Source of the DNA: Nitrospirota bacterium
GTDB lineage: Bacteria; Nitrospirota; JACRHJ01
Direction: 5' to 3'
Length of the DNA: 12,512 nucleotides
Assembly: GCA_021785055.1 (NCBI GenBank)
Contig: JAJYGS010000141.1
Location: 1-12,512, forward strand
Positions 12,218 through 12,512 of this stretch are shown here, one piece after another (positions within the stretch are counted from its first letter, which is position 1; each line of letters starts with the position of its first letter). The position numbers were made by a program, and so were the translations under genes. The notes beneath the pieces were generated by a model. The model saw only the letters and a program-made list of their open reading frames with translations, made no database searches and was not told where the DNA came from.

Positions 12218-12512
12218 CAGATAAGGCCTGAATCCCGGAAACTGAAATAACCTTCCTTGCCGATTATCATGTGGTCGTGCACTTCAATGTCCATGCTCTT
12301 CGCGGCGGATACGAGCGAAGCCGTTATCTCCTTGTCCGCATAAGACGGGCGCACCTTCCCGCCGGGGTGGTTGTGCACGAAAATCAGCGCCGCGGCCTTG
12401 TGATGAAGCGCCCTTTCCATGACCTTGCGCGGATACACCACGGACTGATCTATAGTCCCTTCCTGTATCGTCTCTATCTCTATTATCTCGTTCTGTGTGT
12501 TCAGGAACACGA
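12217..12512 (-). CDS. radC: RadC-family JAB/MPN domain protein, C-terminal part (5' end outside window)
   Basis: The last 97 residues of a RadC (JAB/MPN+) protein are present, and the reading frame runs off the right edge. The fragment holds VYPRKVMERAL, then the JAMM metal motif HNHPGG followed by S and D at the canonical spacing (H-x-H-x7-S-x2-D; His46, His48, Ser56, Asp59 of the fragment), and a typical end, HDHMIIGKEGYFSFRDSGLI. The family is about 220 residues. It is a predicted zinc-dependent hydrolase whose substrate is uncertain; the historic link to recombination repair is not well supported. The first codon of the open stretch (GTG at 12510) is internal, not a start. The stop overlaps the recO start (TGATG). 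Confidence 0.93.
   Translation of the reverse strand, partial: VFLNTQNEIIEIETIQEGTIDQSVVYPRKVMERALHHKAAALIFVHNHPGGKVRPSYADKEITASLVSAAKSMDIEVHDHMIIGKEGYFSFRDSGLI

Overview
This window is ordinary bacterial chromosome, GC-rich by eye, and densely packed with housekeeping genes. No rRNA, tRNA, insertion sequence or phage gene is visible. Glycyl-tRNA synthetase is of the two-gene alpha/beta type. It is followed by pyruvate phosphate dikinase, and recO/radC lie upstream. From memory, this neighbourhood suits Desulfobacterota ('deltaproteobacterial') or Nitrospirota-like lineages, but the lineage is not settled by the sequence. About half of the isoleucine codons in the ligA fragment are AUA despite the high GC, which is a useful taxonomic clue.

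Layout. Positions 2-1312 (+) hold the C-terminal two thirds of NAD-dependent DNA ligase (ligA). It meets tsaB (1314-1988, -) tail to tail with one base between the stops. Positions 2113-3214 form a small three-gene block: two divergent DUF488/YeaO paralogues on the minus strand, with a 55-residue DUF1328 membrane protein (2638-2805, +) between them. Each has a good promoter-like sequence. Positions 3215-3844 carry no convincing gene. That stretch holds a G-quadruplex-capable tract, hairpin repeats and a 70-bp tandem repeat.

Positions 3845-12512 (-) form one long co-directional cluster, read as radC (partial), recO, glyQ, glyS, ppdK, ribD, ribE. The junctions are very tight: TGATG for radC/recO, 1 nt for glyQ/glyS, 1 nt for ppdK/ribD, TAATG for ribD/ribE. 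Candidate internal promoters lie before glyQ and before ppdK. The cluster joins recombination repair (RecO), glycine charging (GlyQS), pyruvate/PEP interconversion (PPDK) and the middle and last steps of riboflavin synthesis (RibD, RibE).

The least ordinary signals are palindromic DNA elements inside and next to genes. A hairpin repeat reads in frame through glyS (residues about 512-526). A 13-bp hairpin encodes part of an unusual basic C-terminal tail on RibD, just before the ribE start. A repeat cassette containing three identical 36-bp units separated by two identical 34-bp units follows ribE. I propose that the glyS element is an in-frame insertion of a dispersed palindromic repeat, comparable in principle to Rickettsia palindromic elements. 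This is an inference that needs genome-wide comparison. I see no clear new multi-gene system here.
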